DNA of 6,274 nt from an uncultured Collinsella sp. (GTDB lineage: Bacteria; Actinomycetota; Coriobacteriia; Coriobacteriales; Coriobacteriaceae), in the NCBI GenBank assembly GCA_902482185.1, contig CABSZR010000090.1:1-6274 (forward strand), given 5' to 3'. Within the stretch, counting starts at the first letter, position 1; each line of letters starts with the position of its first letter. This document shows, one piece after another, positions 1-5,456 of this stretch. A model generated the notes under the pieces. That model worked only from the letters and a program-made list of their open reading frames with translations. It did not search any database and was not told the DNA's origin. A program made the translations under genes and the position numbers.

Positions 1-153
1 TGCTCTTCGGCTCGTGCGGAATCTACGAAAACCTTGCGCCTGGCCTTCGGCGGCGCGGCCTGCGGCGACTTTGGGGCAGCCCGGTTTTCCGTTGAGCGAC
101 GCCCCCACGCATAATCCTTATGTCGGTGGGCTGATGTGTTGCGTCCCTGAGGG
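1..153. other. Left-edge non-coding stretch, no gene supported
   Basis: This stretch lies beyond the stop codon of the aminotransferase and runs to the window edge. Two plus-strand frames are open from the edge, one ending at TAA 112-114 (37 codons) and one at TGA 93-95 (30 codons). Neither translation resembles a protein I know, and their Arg/Ala/Gly-rich make-up is typical of chance frames in GC-rich DNA. It could be the tail of a gene entering from the left, a decayed gene or an intergenic repeat, and the sequence here does not decide. No tRNA or ribosomal RNA is visible. Confidence 0.4.
104..130 (-). terminator. Nested hairpin just past the aminotransferase stop
   Basis: Two stacked inverted repeats lie 24 nt beyond the aminotransferase stop. 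The inner one is CATAA (110-114) with TTATG (118-122) around a 3-nt loop; the outer one is CCCAC (104-108) with GTGGG (126-130). Position 109 and positions 123-125 are unpaired between them. The location suits a transcript end, but no T-run follows on the minus strand, so it is not a canonical intrinsic terminator. It may be a processing or stability hairpin, or chance. Confidence 0.25.
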
Positions 154-1290
154 CTACAAGGTTGAAATGAAGGTGGACAGGCGGCGGAGGCCTTCGTCCA
201 GGTTTTCGTCGGAGACGCAGTAGCTTAGGCGGATGTGGCCTTCGGTGCCGAAGCAGTCGCCCGGGACTAGGGCTACGTTTGCTTCTTTGATGGCTTTGAT
301 GCAGAAGTCTTCGCTGGTTAGGCCGAACTTTTTGATGCTCGGGAAAGTGTAGAAGGCTCCTGCGGGCTCTACTACGTCGAGGCCCATGGCGTCTAAGGCT
401 GCGAGTACGCGTTCGCGACGGGCTCGATAGACTTCGAGCATGGGGGTTGGGTCGACGGTGAGGGCTCGGGCTGCGGCGTCCATCTCGAAGGAGACGGCGC
501 TCGATACTAGGTATTGGTGAGCTTTTGCGATCTCGGCGATGACGGGGGCTGCGGCTGCGAGCCAACCTAAGCGCCAGCCGGTCATGGCCCAGGGCTTGGA
601 GAAGCTCTCGATAACTACCGTCTGATCGCGAAGCTCCGGGTGACGCTGGGCAAAGCGCTCGTAGCCATCCACATAAACCAGGCGGTTGTATACGTCGTCG
701 CAGACCACGTAGATGCCCGCCTGCTCCGCCACGCGCGCCACGGCGTCGAGCGACGCCGCGTCGAGGATGCAACCCGTGGGATTGTTGGGCGAGCAGATGA
801 CGATGGCCTTAGTCGCCGGTGTCACGCAATCACGAAGTGCGTCTTCGTCAATCTGGAATCGTGCAGGCTCTGTATCCAAAAAGACCGCTTTGGCATGATT
901 GGCCACGACGATGCTCTCGTACAGGCCAAAGGCAGGCGTGGGGATGATGACCTCGTCGCCGGGGTTGAGCATAGCCATGAATGTTGCCGACAGGGCCTCG
1001 GTCGCACCGTCGGTCAGGATGACCTCATCGGCGGAAAACGTAAGGCCCGCGTCCCCCATGTAGGCAGATAACGCCTCACGCAGGGCGGGGCGCCCGTTGT
1101 TGGGCGGATAGTGCGTGTCACCGCGGTCCAGTGCGGCGGTCACCTCGGTGCTAATCACATCGGGCGTGGGAAAATCGGGCTCGCCAAGCGCAAGCGCGAT
1201 GCACCCCGGGTGCTGGGCGGCGAGCGCGTTGATTCGGCGGATACCGGAGGGCTTGAGCGTGGCAAGCGAGGTATTCATGGGCAGTCGCAT
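154..1290 (-). CDS. Class I/II pyridoxal-phosphate aminotransferase
   Basis: A 378-residue fold-type I aminotransferase, full length for the aspartate/aromatic aminotransferase group, with no signal peptide, so cytosolic. Visible landmarks are the N-terminal LALGEPDFPTPD segment (33-44), YPPNNG (61-66), the phosphate-site stretch DGATEAL (94-100), CSPNNPTG (166-173) with the conserved Asn170, CDDVY (197-201) whose Asp198 should contact the pyridine nitrogen and Tyr201 the PLP oxygen, SFSKPWAMTGWRLGW (229-243) with the Schiff-base Lys232, and HIRLSY (352-357) with the substrate-carboxylate Arg354. These residues support an active enzyme transferring an amino group between an amino acid and a 2-oxo acid. 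The substrate cannot be read from sequence; aspartate, aromatic or branched-chain amino acids are possible. The ATG at 1290 is preferred over the one at 1278 because AAAGGA sits 5 nt upstream of it. It is divergent from the next gene. Codon choice shifts about two thirds through the gene (see findings). Confidence 0.93.
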   Translation of the reverse strand: MRLPMNTSLATLKPSGIRRINALAAQHPGCIALALGEPDFPTPDVISTEVTAALDRGDTHYPPNNGRPALREALSAYMGDAGLTFSADEVILTDGATEALSATFMAMLNPGDEVIIPTPAFGLYESIVVANHAKAVFLDTEPARFQIDEDALRDCVTPATKAIVICSPNNPTGCILDAASLDAVARVAEQAGIYVVCDDVYNRLVYVDGYERFAQRHPELRDQTVVIESFSKPWAMTGWRLGWLAAAAPVIAEIAKAHQYLVSSAVSFEMDAAARALTVDPTPMLEVYRARRERVLAALDAMGLDVVEPAGAFYTFPSIKKFGLTSEDFCIKAIKEANVALVPGDCFGTEGHIRLSYCVSDENLDEGLRRLSTFISTL

Positions 1291-1383
1291 GGCGTTCCTT
1301 TCGTAAGGGTTGCACTAGGATAGCGCGGCGGGGCGCCGCCGGACGGTGTAACCTAAACGGAAACCAACCGGAAAGGAGGCAGC
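1291..1383. promoter_or_regulatory. Divergent promoter region
   Basis: This spacer separates the starts of two divergent genes, so it should carry both promoters. It contains a 6-bp GC hairpin (GCGGCG 1325-1330 with CGCCGC 1334-1339) and two CGGAAA copies 11 bp apart (1358-1363 and 1369-1374). Weak -10-like hexamers overlap at 1316-1322: TATCCT on the minus strand and TAGGAT on the plus strand, each matching 4 of 6 positions, with no good -35 partner. The plus-strand gene has a strong AAAGGAGG ribosome site 4 nt before its ATG. The exact start sites are uncertain. Confidence 0.45.
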
Positions 1384-2040
1384 ATGGAGCCGACCGCGCG
1401 CAGCGATGTACCAAAAACGCTGCAAACCATTGCGTATATCAGCATTCCCAATAGTGCCGATCTTGAGTTTTTGCTCTGGGACCTGCAGGATGCCATCGCC
1501 GCCTATGCACAGCTTTCCGGCACCGCACTCCCCCGCCCGGTCGACTTGAAGGCAAATGACGCCGGCAGCGTTGCCGATGGCATCGTGCTGGCCATTGAAG
1601 ATGTGGCTGACGATGAGACGTTGACAGCCATCGAGCAGGCGCTTGAGCGCTTTGGCGGTACGGGAACGCGCGTCTATGCCGCGATTCGAGCCGCACAAGA
1701 GAGCACTGAGCAGGCGCGTGGGACCGCCGTTCGCCTGCACAAGGCATGTGAGCGCCATGACCAATTGTGGTGTGGCGGCGTTGCCATCTGCGCCGGCAGC
1801 GGCATCGCAGCGCTTCGCCACTCCCCGCGCATGGGCCTCTTGCGCCGACCGTTTTCGGAAGCGATGGACAAGCTCGTGGGCGCCGTTCGCATGGGGTGTT
1901 CCGTCGAACACGCGCAGAAGCTCGGTGGCGCCGCAACGGGTGGCGTCGACACCGACGGCATGGTGCGCGCCACGTCTGCGCTGCCCACACCGATCTGGCA
2001 CGCCGTTATGAGGCATCTTGCCGAGCACTCAAACTGCTAA
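1384..2040 (+). CDS. Divergent flavodoxin-like / FMN-reductase-fold protein
   Basis: A 218-residue soluble protein with no signal peptide or membrane segment. I recognise it only at the level of fold. The C-terminal half, LWCGGVAICAGSG (128-140) followed by SPRMGLLRRPFSEAMDKLVGA (within 147-167), resembles the end of NAD(P)H-dependent FMN reductase/multimeric flavodoxin proteins of anaerobes, and residues 62-101 (ADGIVLAI, then TRVYAAI) fit alternating beta-alpha units. The N-terminus IAYISIPNSADLEFLLWDL (16-34) sits where the FMN-phosphate loop (GSPR or SPK-type) belongs, but the usual Ser/Thr/Gly-rich loop is not evident, so cofactor binding is doubtful. AAAGGAGG 4 nt before the ATG fixes the start. 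It stands alone on the plus strand, divergent from the aminotransferase, and its last 4 bp overlap the glycosylase stop. A redox role is an inference; a diverged non-enzymatic relative is the alternative. Confidence 0.6.
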   Translation: MEPTARSDVPKTLQTIAYISIPNSADLEFLLWDLQDAIAAYAQLSGTALPRPVDLKANDAGSVADGIVLAIEDVADDETLTAIEQALERFGGTGTRVYAAIRAAQESTEQARGTAVRLHKACERHDQLWCGGVAICAGSGIAALRHSPRMGLLRRPFSEAMDKLVGAVRMGCSVEHAQKLGGAATGGVDTDGMVRATSALPTPIWHAVMRHLAEHSNC

Positions 2041-2606
2041 ATCGAAAAAGCCTGCCAATCAACGGCTTCACTCCAGCGCTCGACAAGGCGTTCCAGACGC
2101 CACGCCGCATTGGCGGGACTTGTCGACGGCAGAACGATGGCCGGCAGCCCGGTGCGCTCTTGTAGATAGCGCTTGTAGAGCCGGCCAGCTGTACCACCGT
2201 TGCATATCACCTGCTCAATGGGAGCTGCGCCGGTAATGCGCTCGATATGTGCCGGCACAACGTTACGAATGCTCGCATCGCTCGAGCCCTTAATGTCGCA
2301 GCTCTCGATCACGTCCCACAGGGCCACGCCGCCGTTCAGCAGCATAGCCCGCTTGGCGGCAATCGAGGCGTCAAGCGTCACGGGCTCGCCGCTCGCCAAA
2401 GAGTCTCCCTCGTTGGGCGGCACGGGCGCACCAAGGCACGCGGCCATCACGCGCCAAAAGCGGTTCTGCGGATTGCCATAGTAGAAGGCATTGGCACGCG
2501 AGAGCACCGAGGGAAACGACCCCAGCACCAAAACGCGCGAGCGTTCGTCAAACACGGGCTCAAACCCATGCTCAATATGCTGATAGCCCTCGTCCGGCGC
2601 AGTCAT
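2037..2606 (-). CDS. Hypoxanthine (deoxyinosine)/uracil-DNA glycosylase
   Basis: A 189-residue member of the uracil-DNA glycosylase superfamily, closest in pattern to the family 6 hypoxanthine-DNA glycosylases. Members excise deaminated adenine (hypoxanthine), and sometimes uracil or mismatched bases, to begin base excision repair. Signature segments are VLVLGSFPS (25-33), FYYGNPQNRFW (41-51), GGVALWDVIESC (92-103), VICNGGTAGRLY (133-144) and LPSTSPANAAW (159-169). The first two form the base-binding and catalytic loop and the last resembles the minor-groove/intercalation loop of the superfamily. The length is normal and no iron-sulfur cysteine cluster is present, unlike families 4 and 5. The ATG at 2606 has GAGGG 8 nt upstream, inside the end of the GH13 gene, and lies 3 nt after that gene's stop, so the two are probably co-transcribed and translationally coupled. 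There is no obvious functional link with the glycosidase. Its tail overlaps the convergent flavodoxin-like gene by 4 bp. Confidence 0.9.
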   Translation of the reverse strand: MTAPDEGYQHIEHGFEPVFDERSRVLVLGSFPSVLSRANAFYYGNPQNRFWRVMAACLGAPVPPNEGDSLASGEPVTLDASIAAKRAMLLNGGVALWDVIESCDIKGSSDASIRNVVPAHIERITGAAPIEQVICNGGTAGRLYKRYLQERTGLPAIVLPSTSPANAAWRLERLVERWSEAVDWQAFSI

Positions 2607-2609
2607 GAA

Positions 2610-3986
2610 TTAGGCCCTCAGCAGATAACGCACCTCATAGGGCGCAAGTTCAAGGGAGCCCGTCAGCTCGACCGTGGGCGCATCGTCGGCAAGCAGGTCG
2701 ACGAAGGGGCCGCTGAGTTCGCCGGCTCCAAAGGTGTAGGGCTCGTTCACGGCATTGACCGCCACGAGCACCGTCGCGTCGTCGCAGGCGCGCTCGAACA
2801 GCAGCTGCTTGTTCTGGATCGCCACGTTGCGATAGGCACCGTAGTTGAGGGCACGGGCCGCCGCGTCGTTTGCCGAGCGTAGGTGCGCCAGCTGCGTGAC
2901 AAATGTCGTCAGCTCGTTGGGCGCGGGCTCATCGAGCGCAGGACGTAGCGCCCAATCGCCATCGGGGCCGCCCTTTTCGCCGGCAATCCCCCACTCGCTG
3001 CCGTAGTAGACGCACGGAATGCCCGGCATGCCAAAGAGCATGCCATAGGCGGGGCGCAGGCAGGACTTGTCGGTAAGGATGCTCGCCAGGCGCGGCACGT
3101 CGTGGTTGTCGACAAACGACAGCAGATGCTTGCCGCGATAAATGCACCACGGGTCGCCGCCAAACTGACGGTGCAACGAATGGGCGATCTCGAACATGTT
3201 GACCGAGTTAAAGCTAGAGTACAGACCCTTGTAGCACTCGTAGTTGGTGCAGGAGTCGAGCATCTCGTCGTTGACGATCTGGTTGTAGTCGCCGTGGAGC
3301 GTCTCACCAATCAGCACAAAGTCGGGCTTGAGCTCACGGGTAAAAGTATGCAGGCGGCGCATAAAGTCGCGGTCGAGCATATAGGCGACGTCCAGGCGCA
3401 GACCGTCGACGCCAAAGACCTCGGCCCAGTGACGCACAGACTCAAGCAGGTAATCGACCACGGCGGGGTTTTGCAAGTTGAGCTTCACGAGCTCAAAATG
3501 GCCCTCCCAGCCCTCGTACCAAAAGCCGTCGCCGTAGCACGAGTCACCGTCAAAGCTGATGTGGAACCAATCCTTGTACGGAGAGTCCCACTTACGCTCC
3601 TGCACATCGCGGAAGGCCCAAAAGCCACGACCGACGTGGTTGAAGACGGCATCGAGTACCACGCGGATGCCATGGGCATGCAATGTCTCGCACACGGCGG
3701 CAAAGTCGGCATCCCCGCCCAGGCGGCGGTCGATATGGCGCAGACTGCGCGTATCGTAGCCGTGGCTATCGGACTCGAGCGGCGGGTTGATGAGCACGGC
3801 GCCAACGCCGAGTTCCTGCAGGTAGTCGGCCCATTGGGCGATCTTCATGATGGGGGCATCGGGGCTAGCTGTGGCATCGGCGGCCTGGGCGAGCTCATCC
3901 TCGGCAACGGGGGCGGCGTTTTCGCGCGGAGCTCCGCAAAAGCCCAGCGGATAGATTTGATAGAACGTCGTCTCGTATGCCCACAT
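2610..3986 (-). CDS. GH13 alpha-amylase-family glycoside hydrolase, intracellular
   Basis: A 458-residue GH13 (beta/alpha)8-barrel enzyme with all four conserved regions: DAVFNHVG (112-119); GLRLDVAY (195-202) with nucleophile Asp199; IGETLHGD (226-233) with acid/base Glu228; and FVDNHDVPR (291-299) with transition-state Asp296. The opening FYQIYPLGFCGAP (8-20) is the first barrel strand; ESDSHGYDTR (71-80), NYECYKGLYSS (248-258) and GIPCVYYGSEWG (322-333) are typical of a short cytosolic subgroup acting on alpha-glucans or maltodextrins. Residues from about 400 on form the C-terminal beta domain. There is no signal peptide, starch-binding module or the N-terminal domain of neopullulanase-type cyclomaltodextrinases, so the likely role is hydrolysis of imported maltooligosaccharides. 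Exact specificity is not readable. Residues 21-47 are an acidic, Ala-rich insertion between the first strand and helix. GGGAGG about 5 nt before the ATG supports the start. The glycosylase gene follows after 3 nt. Confidence 0.93.
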   Translation of the reverse strand: MWAYETTFYQIYPLGFCGAPRENAAPVAEDELAQAADATASPDAPIMKIAQWADYLQELGVGAVLINPPLESDSHGYDTRSLRHIDRRLGGDADFAAVCETLHAHGIRVVLDAVFNHVGRGFWAFRDVQERKWDSPYKDWFHISFDGDSCYGDGFWYEGWEGHFELVKLNLQNPAVVDYLLESVRHWAEVFGVDGLRLDVAYMLDRDFMRRLHTFTRELKPDFVLIGETLHGDYNQIVNDEMLDSCTNYECYKGLYSSFNSVNMFEIAHSLHRQFGGDPWCIYRGKHLLSFVDNHDVPRLASILTDKSCLRPAYGMLFGMPGIPCVYYGSEWGIAGEKGGPDGDWALRPALDEPAPNELTTFVTQLAHLRSANDAAARALNYGAYRNVAIQNKQLLFERACDDATVLVAVNAVNEPYTFGAGELSGPFVDLLADDAPTVELTGSLELAPYEVRYLLRA

Positions 3987-4021
3987 AGCAACCTCCCGGT
4001 AAGCTCAACACAACGACATCC

Positions 4022-4027
4022 ATTGTA
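4022..4027 (-). promoter_or_regulatory. Candidate -10 box for the GH13-glycosylase pair
   Basis: On the minus strand this hexamer reads TACAAT, matching TATAAT at 5 of 6 positions, 35 nt upstream of the GH13 ATG. That would give a leader of roughly 28 nt containing the GGGAGG ribosome site. No good -35 is present at 16-18 bp; TTGGGG about 20 bp upstream is the nearest candidate. Its place between the preceding gene's terminator-like hairpin and the GH13 start makes biological sense. Confidence 0.45.
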
Positions 4028-4057
4028 TGCCCGGCTTGCATCCTCTTCCCCAAAATA

Positions 4058-4124
4058 AGTTGCGGTGGAATAGTTCCTGTTTAAGGCCTCTGAAGGCCCA
4101 AGCAGGAACTATTCCACCGCAATT
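4058..4124 (-). terminator. Long near-perfect hairpin, probable terminator of the SotB-like gene
   Basis: A perfect 20-bp inverted repeat pairs 4060-4079 with 4103-4122. It extends inward through 4082/4100 with a single T/G opposition at 4080/4102, which is a wobble in plus-strand RNA but a mismatch in minus-strand RNA. A separate inner 5-bp stem, GGCCT (4085-4089) with AGGCC (4094-4098), closes on a CTGA loop. On the minus strand the hairpin starts 17 nt after the SotB-like stop and is followed by CTTATTTT, a moderate T-tract, so it can act as an intrinsic terminator. The stem is far longer than most terminators, so a palindromic repeat element is the alternative. Confidence 0.65.
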
Positions 4125-4139
4125 GATGAGAGAACGTGA

Positions 4140-5336
4140 TTAGGCGACGGGCTTGGCGCGGCGAATGGCCGGGAACATCACCGTGATAGCGAGGATGACG
4201 CCCACGACGGCAATCGACCCGCCCGCGAAGCCGATCCAGGCGATACCGGGACCCGAAACCACGGCTCCGCCGATCGCGGTACCCGTGCCAATGCCCAGAT
4301 TGAACAGGCCCGAGAAGATCGACATGGCGACGGCCGACGAATCTGCCGGCGTGTGCTTGATGAGCTCGGCCTGAAACGCCACGTTAAAGGCCGTGGCGCA
4401 GCAACCCCACAGTGCGCAGACGGCAAGCACTGTCACGAGCGACGATGCGGCCGGCCCCATGAGCAGCAGGGCCACCGGCACGCCGGAGAGCGTGATAGCC
4501 AAGAACGGGAAGCGATGCCCATCGAACAGGCGGCCAAACAGCCAGCTTCCGAGCAAACCAGAGCAGCCAAACGCCGTCAGCGTCATGGTAATGGCGCCCG
4601 CATCGACGTGCGCGACCTGCGCCAGGAAGGGCTCGATATAGCTGTAGCTTGCGTAATAGCCGGTCGCCATGAAGACCGTGACTGCGTAGAGCGCGATGAG
4701 GAGCGGGTTCCTGAGCAGCTCGGGCAGCTGTTTGAACGTAAAACGCTCGCCCGCTGGCATGGCAGGAAACACCGTGGCCTGGTAGACGACCGCGACAGCA
4801 GACAGCGCTCCGACCACGGCAAACGTCATACGCCAGCCCACGGCCAGGCCAATGGCGCGACCGAGAGGCAGGCCAAAGATCTGCGCGATGGACGAGCCCG
4901 TAGCGATCATGCTGATGGCGAGCGCCCCATGGCGCGTGTCAACCAGGCGCGACGCCATGATCGAGGCGACCGACCAGAACACGGCATGCGCGCAGGCAAC
5001 CACCAGGCGTGCGCAGACCAGGATGGGATAGGTGGGCGCCACGGCGGACAGGAACTGGCCCAGCGAGAACACGGCAAGCACGCCCAGCAGCATCCGCTTG
5101 AACTCAAAACGCGAGGCAAACACCATGAGTGGCAACGACAGCAGCATGACGCCCCAGGCATAGACCGAGATCATGATGCCAGCTTGGGCCTCGGTGAGCG
5201 AAAACGATGCGGCGATGTCGGTCAGCAGGCCGATGGGCATAAACTCCGACGTGTTGAACACGAACGCACAGCAGGTGAGCCCGACGAGTGGGAGCCACTG
5301 CTTGAGCGTGATGCTGTCTTGCCTTGTCTGAGTCAT
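4140..5336 (-). CDS. sotB: SotB-like major facilitator exporter (DHA1 family)
   Basis: A 398-residue major facilitator superfamily protein with about twelve hydrophobic segments, the usual size for drug:H+ antiporter-1 exporters. It resembles E. coli SotB (YdeA), a proton-driven efflux carrier for arabinose and IPTG. Shared signatures are FVFNTSEFMPIGLL in helix 1 (25-38), the loop ASRFEFKRM after helix 2 (74-82), RLVVACAHAVFWSV in helix 4 (110-123), GLPLGRAIG then GWRMTF in helix 5 (155-172), YYASYSYIEPF in helix 7 (227-237) and MSIFSGLFNLGIGTG (338-352). The probable role is export of sugars or related small molecules across the cytoplasmic membrane; substrate is inferred from family. An in-frame ATG at 5432 would add 32 residues, but it lies upstream of the likely promoter and runs through a GC hairpin. 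The ATG at 5336 has GGAG 9 nt upstream and starts just before helix 1, so it is chosen. It appears to be transcribed alone. Confidence 0.9.
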   Translation of the reverse strand: MTQTRQDSITLKQWLPLVGLTCCAFVFNTSEFMPIGLLTDIAASFSLTEAQAGIMISVYAWGVMLLSLPLMVFASRFEFKRMLLGVLAVFSLGQFLSAVAPTYPILVCARLVVACAHAVFWSVASIMASRLVDTRHGALAISMIATGSSIAQIFGLPLGRAIGLAVGWRMTFAVVGALSAVAVVYQATVFPAMPAGERFTFKQLPELLRNPLLIALYAVTVFMATGYYASYSYIEPFLAQVAHVDAGAITMTLTAFGCSGLLGSWLFGRLFDGHRFPFLAITLSGVPVALLLMGPAASSLVTVLAVCALWGCCATAFNVAFQAELIKHTPADSSAVAMSIFSGLFNLGIGTGTAIGGAVVSGPGIAWIGFAGGSIAVVGVILAITVMFPAIRRAKPVA

Positions 5337-5345
5337 ATATAACGT

Positions 5346-5349
5346 CTCC
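5346..5349 (-). promoter_or_regulatory. Ribosome binding site deciding the SotB-like start
   Basis: On the minus strand this is GGAG, 9 nt before the ATG at 5336. Together with the promoter at 5370-5399 it supports the shorter protein over the upstream in-frame ATG at 5432. Confidence 0.65.
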
Positions 5350-5369
5350 AATCGTTTTGAGCGGAGGCG

Positions 5370-5399
5370 ATTATATAGCAACGGCCCCGCATCCGTCAG
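5370..5399 (-). promoter_or_regulatory. Sigma-70-type promoter of the SotB-like gene
   Basis: On the minus strand a perfect TATAAT lies at 5375-5370. An acceptable -35, CTGACG at 5399-5394 (4 of 6 to TTGACA), is 18 bp upstream. Transcription would start near 5363, giving a leader of about 27 nt. The -35 lies in the loop of the GC-rich hairpin at 5382-5415 and the hairpin's left arm (5382-5390) fills the spacer, so termination of feoB and initiation of this gene share the same DNA. Confidence 0.65.
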
Positions 5400-5415
5400 T
5401 ACAGAAGCGGGGCCG
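5382..5415 (-). terminator. GC-rich hairpin after feoB, probable terminator
   Basis: A perfect 9-bp inverted repeat, CGGCCCCGC (5382-5390) with GCGGGGCCG (5407-5415), encloses a 16-nt loop. It begins 41 nt downstream of the feoB stop. On the minus strand the stem is followed by TTGCTATATAAT, a poor T-tract, so termination may be partial or need other factors. The same repeat could be an operator for the SotB-like promoter that it overlaps. Confidence 0.5.
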
Positions 5416-5456
5416 AAAACAATTCGATACACAGAGGTTGCGTCGTCAATTCATAA

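Noticed and set aside
23..772. A 249-codon minus-strand frame overlapping the aminotransferase gene
   Set aside because: It is another frame of the same strand, almost entirely Arg/Pro/Ser/His, which is a frameshift shadow of the real gene.
1325..1339. GC hairpin in the divergent spacer as a terminator
   Set aside because: It sits between two divergent starts where no transcript should end, and no T-tract follows on either strand. It is more likely an operator or chance in GC-rich DNA.
1315..2028. A 237-codon minus-strand frame opposite the flavodoxin-like gene
   Set aside because: The plus-strand frame has a strong AAAGGAGG site, a clean start after the divergent spacer and a flavodoxin-like C-terminus. 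The minus-strand frame has no recognisable motif. This is the least secure of the strand choices in the window.
3102..4058. A 318-codon open frame on the plus strand opposite the GH13 gene
   Set aside because: It is antisense to a gene with complete GH13 catalytic motifs, has no recognisable domain, and runs through the GH13 start and its promoter. High GC makes long antisense open frames common.
4353..5342. A 329-codon open frame on the plus strand opposite the SotB-like gene
   Set aside because: Its translation is an Arg/His/Gly-rich, low-complexity mixture with no membrane or domain pattern, while the other strand encodes a clear twelve-helix transporter.
5337..5432. Extended N-terminus of the SotB-like protein from the ATG at 5432
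   Set aside because: The extra 32 residues would be encoded across the feoB-side hairpin and upstream of the perfect TATAAT at 5375-5370. GGAG before the ATG at 5336 and the SotB family N-terminus support the shorter form.
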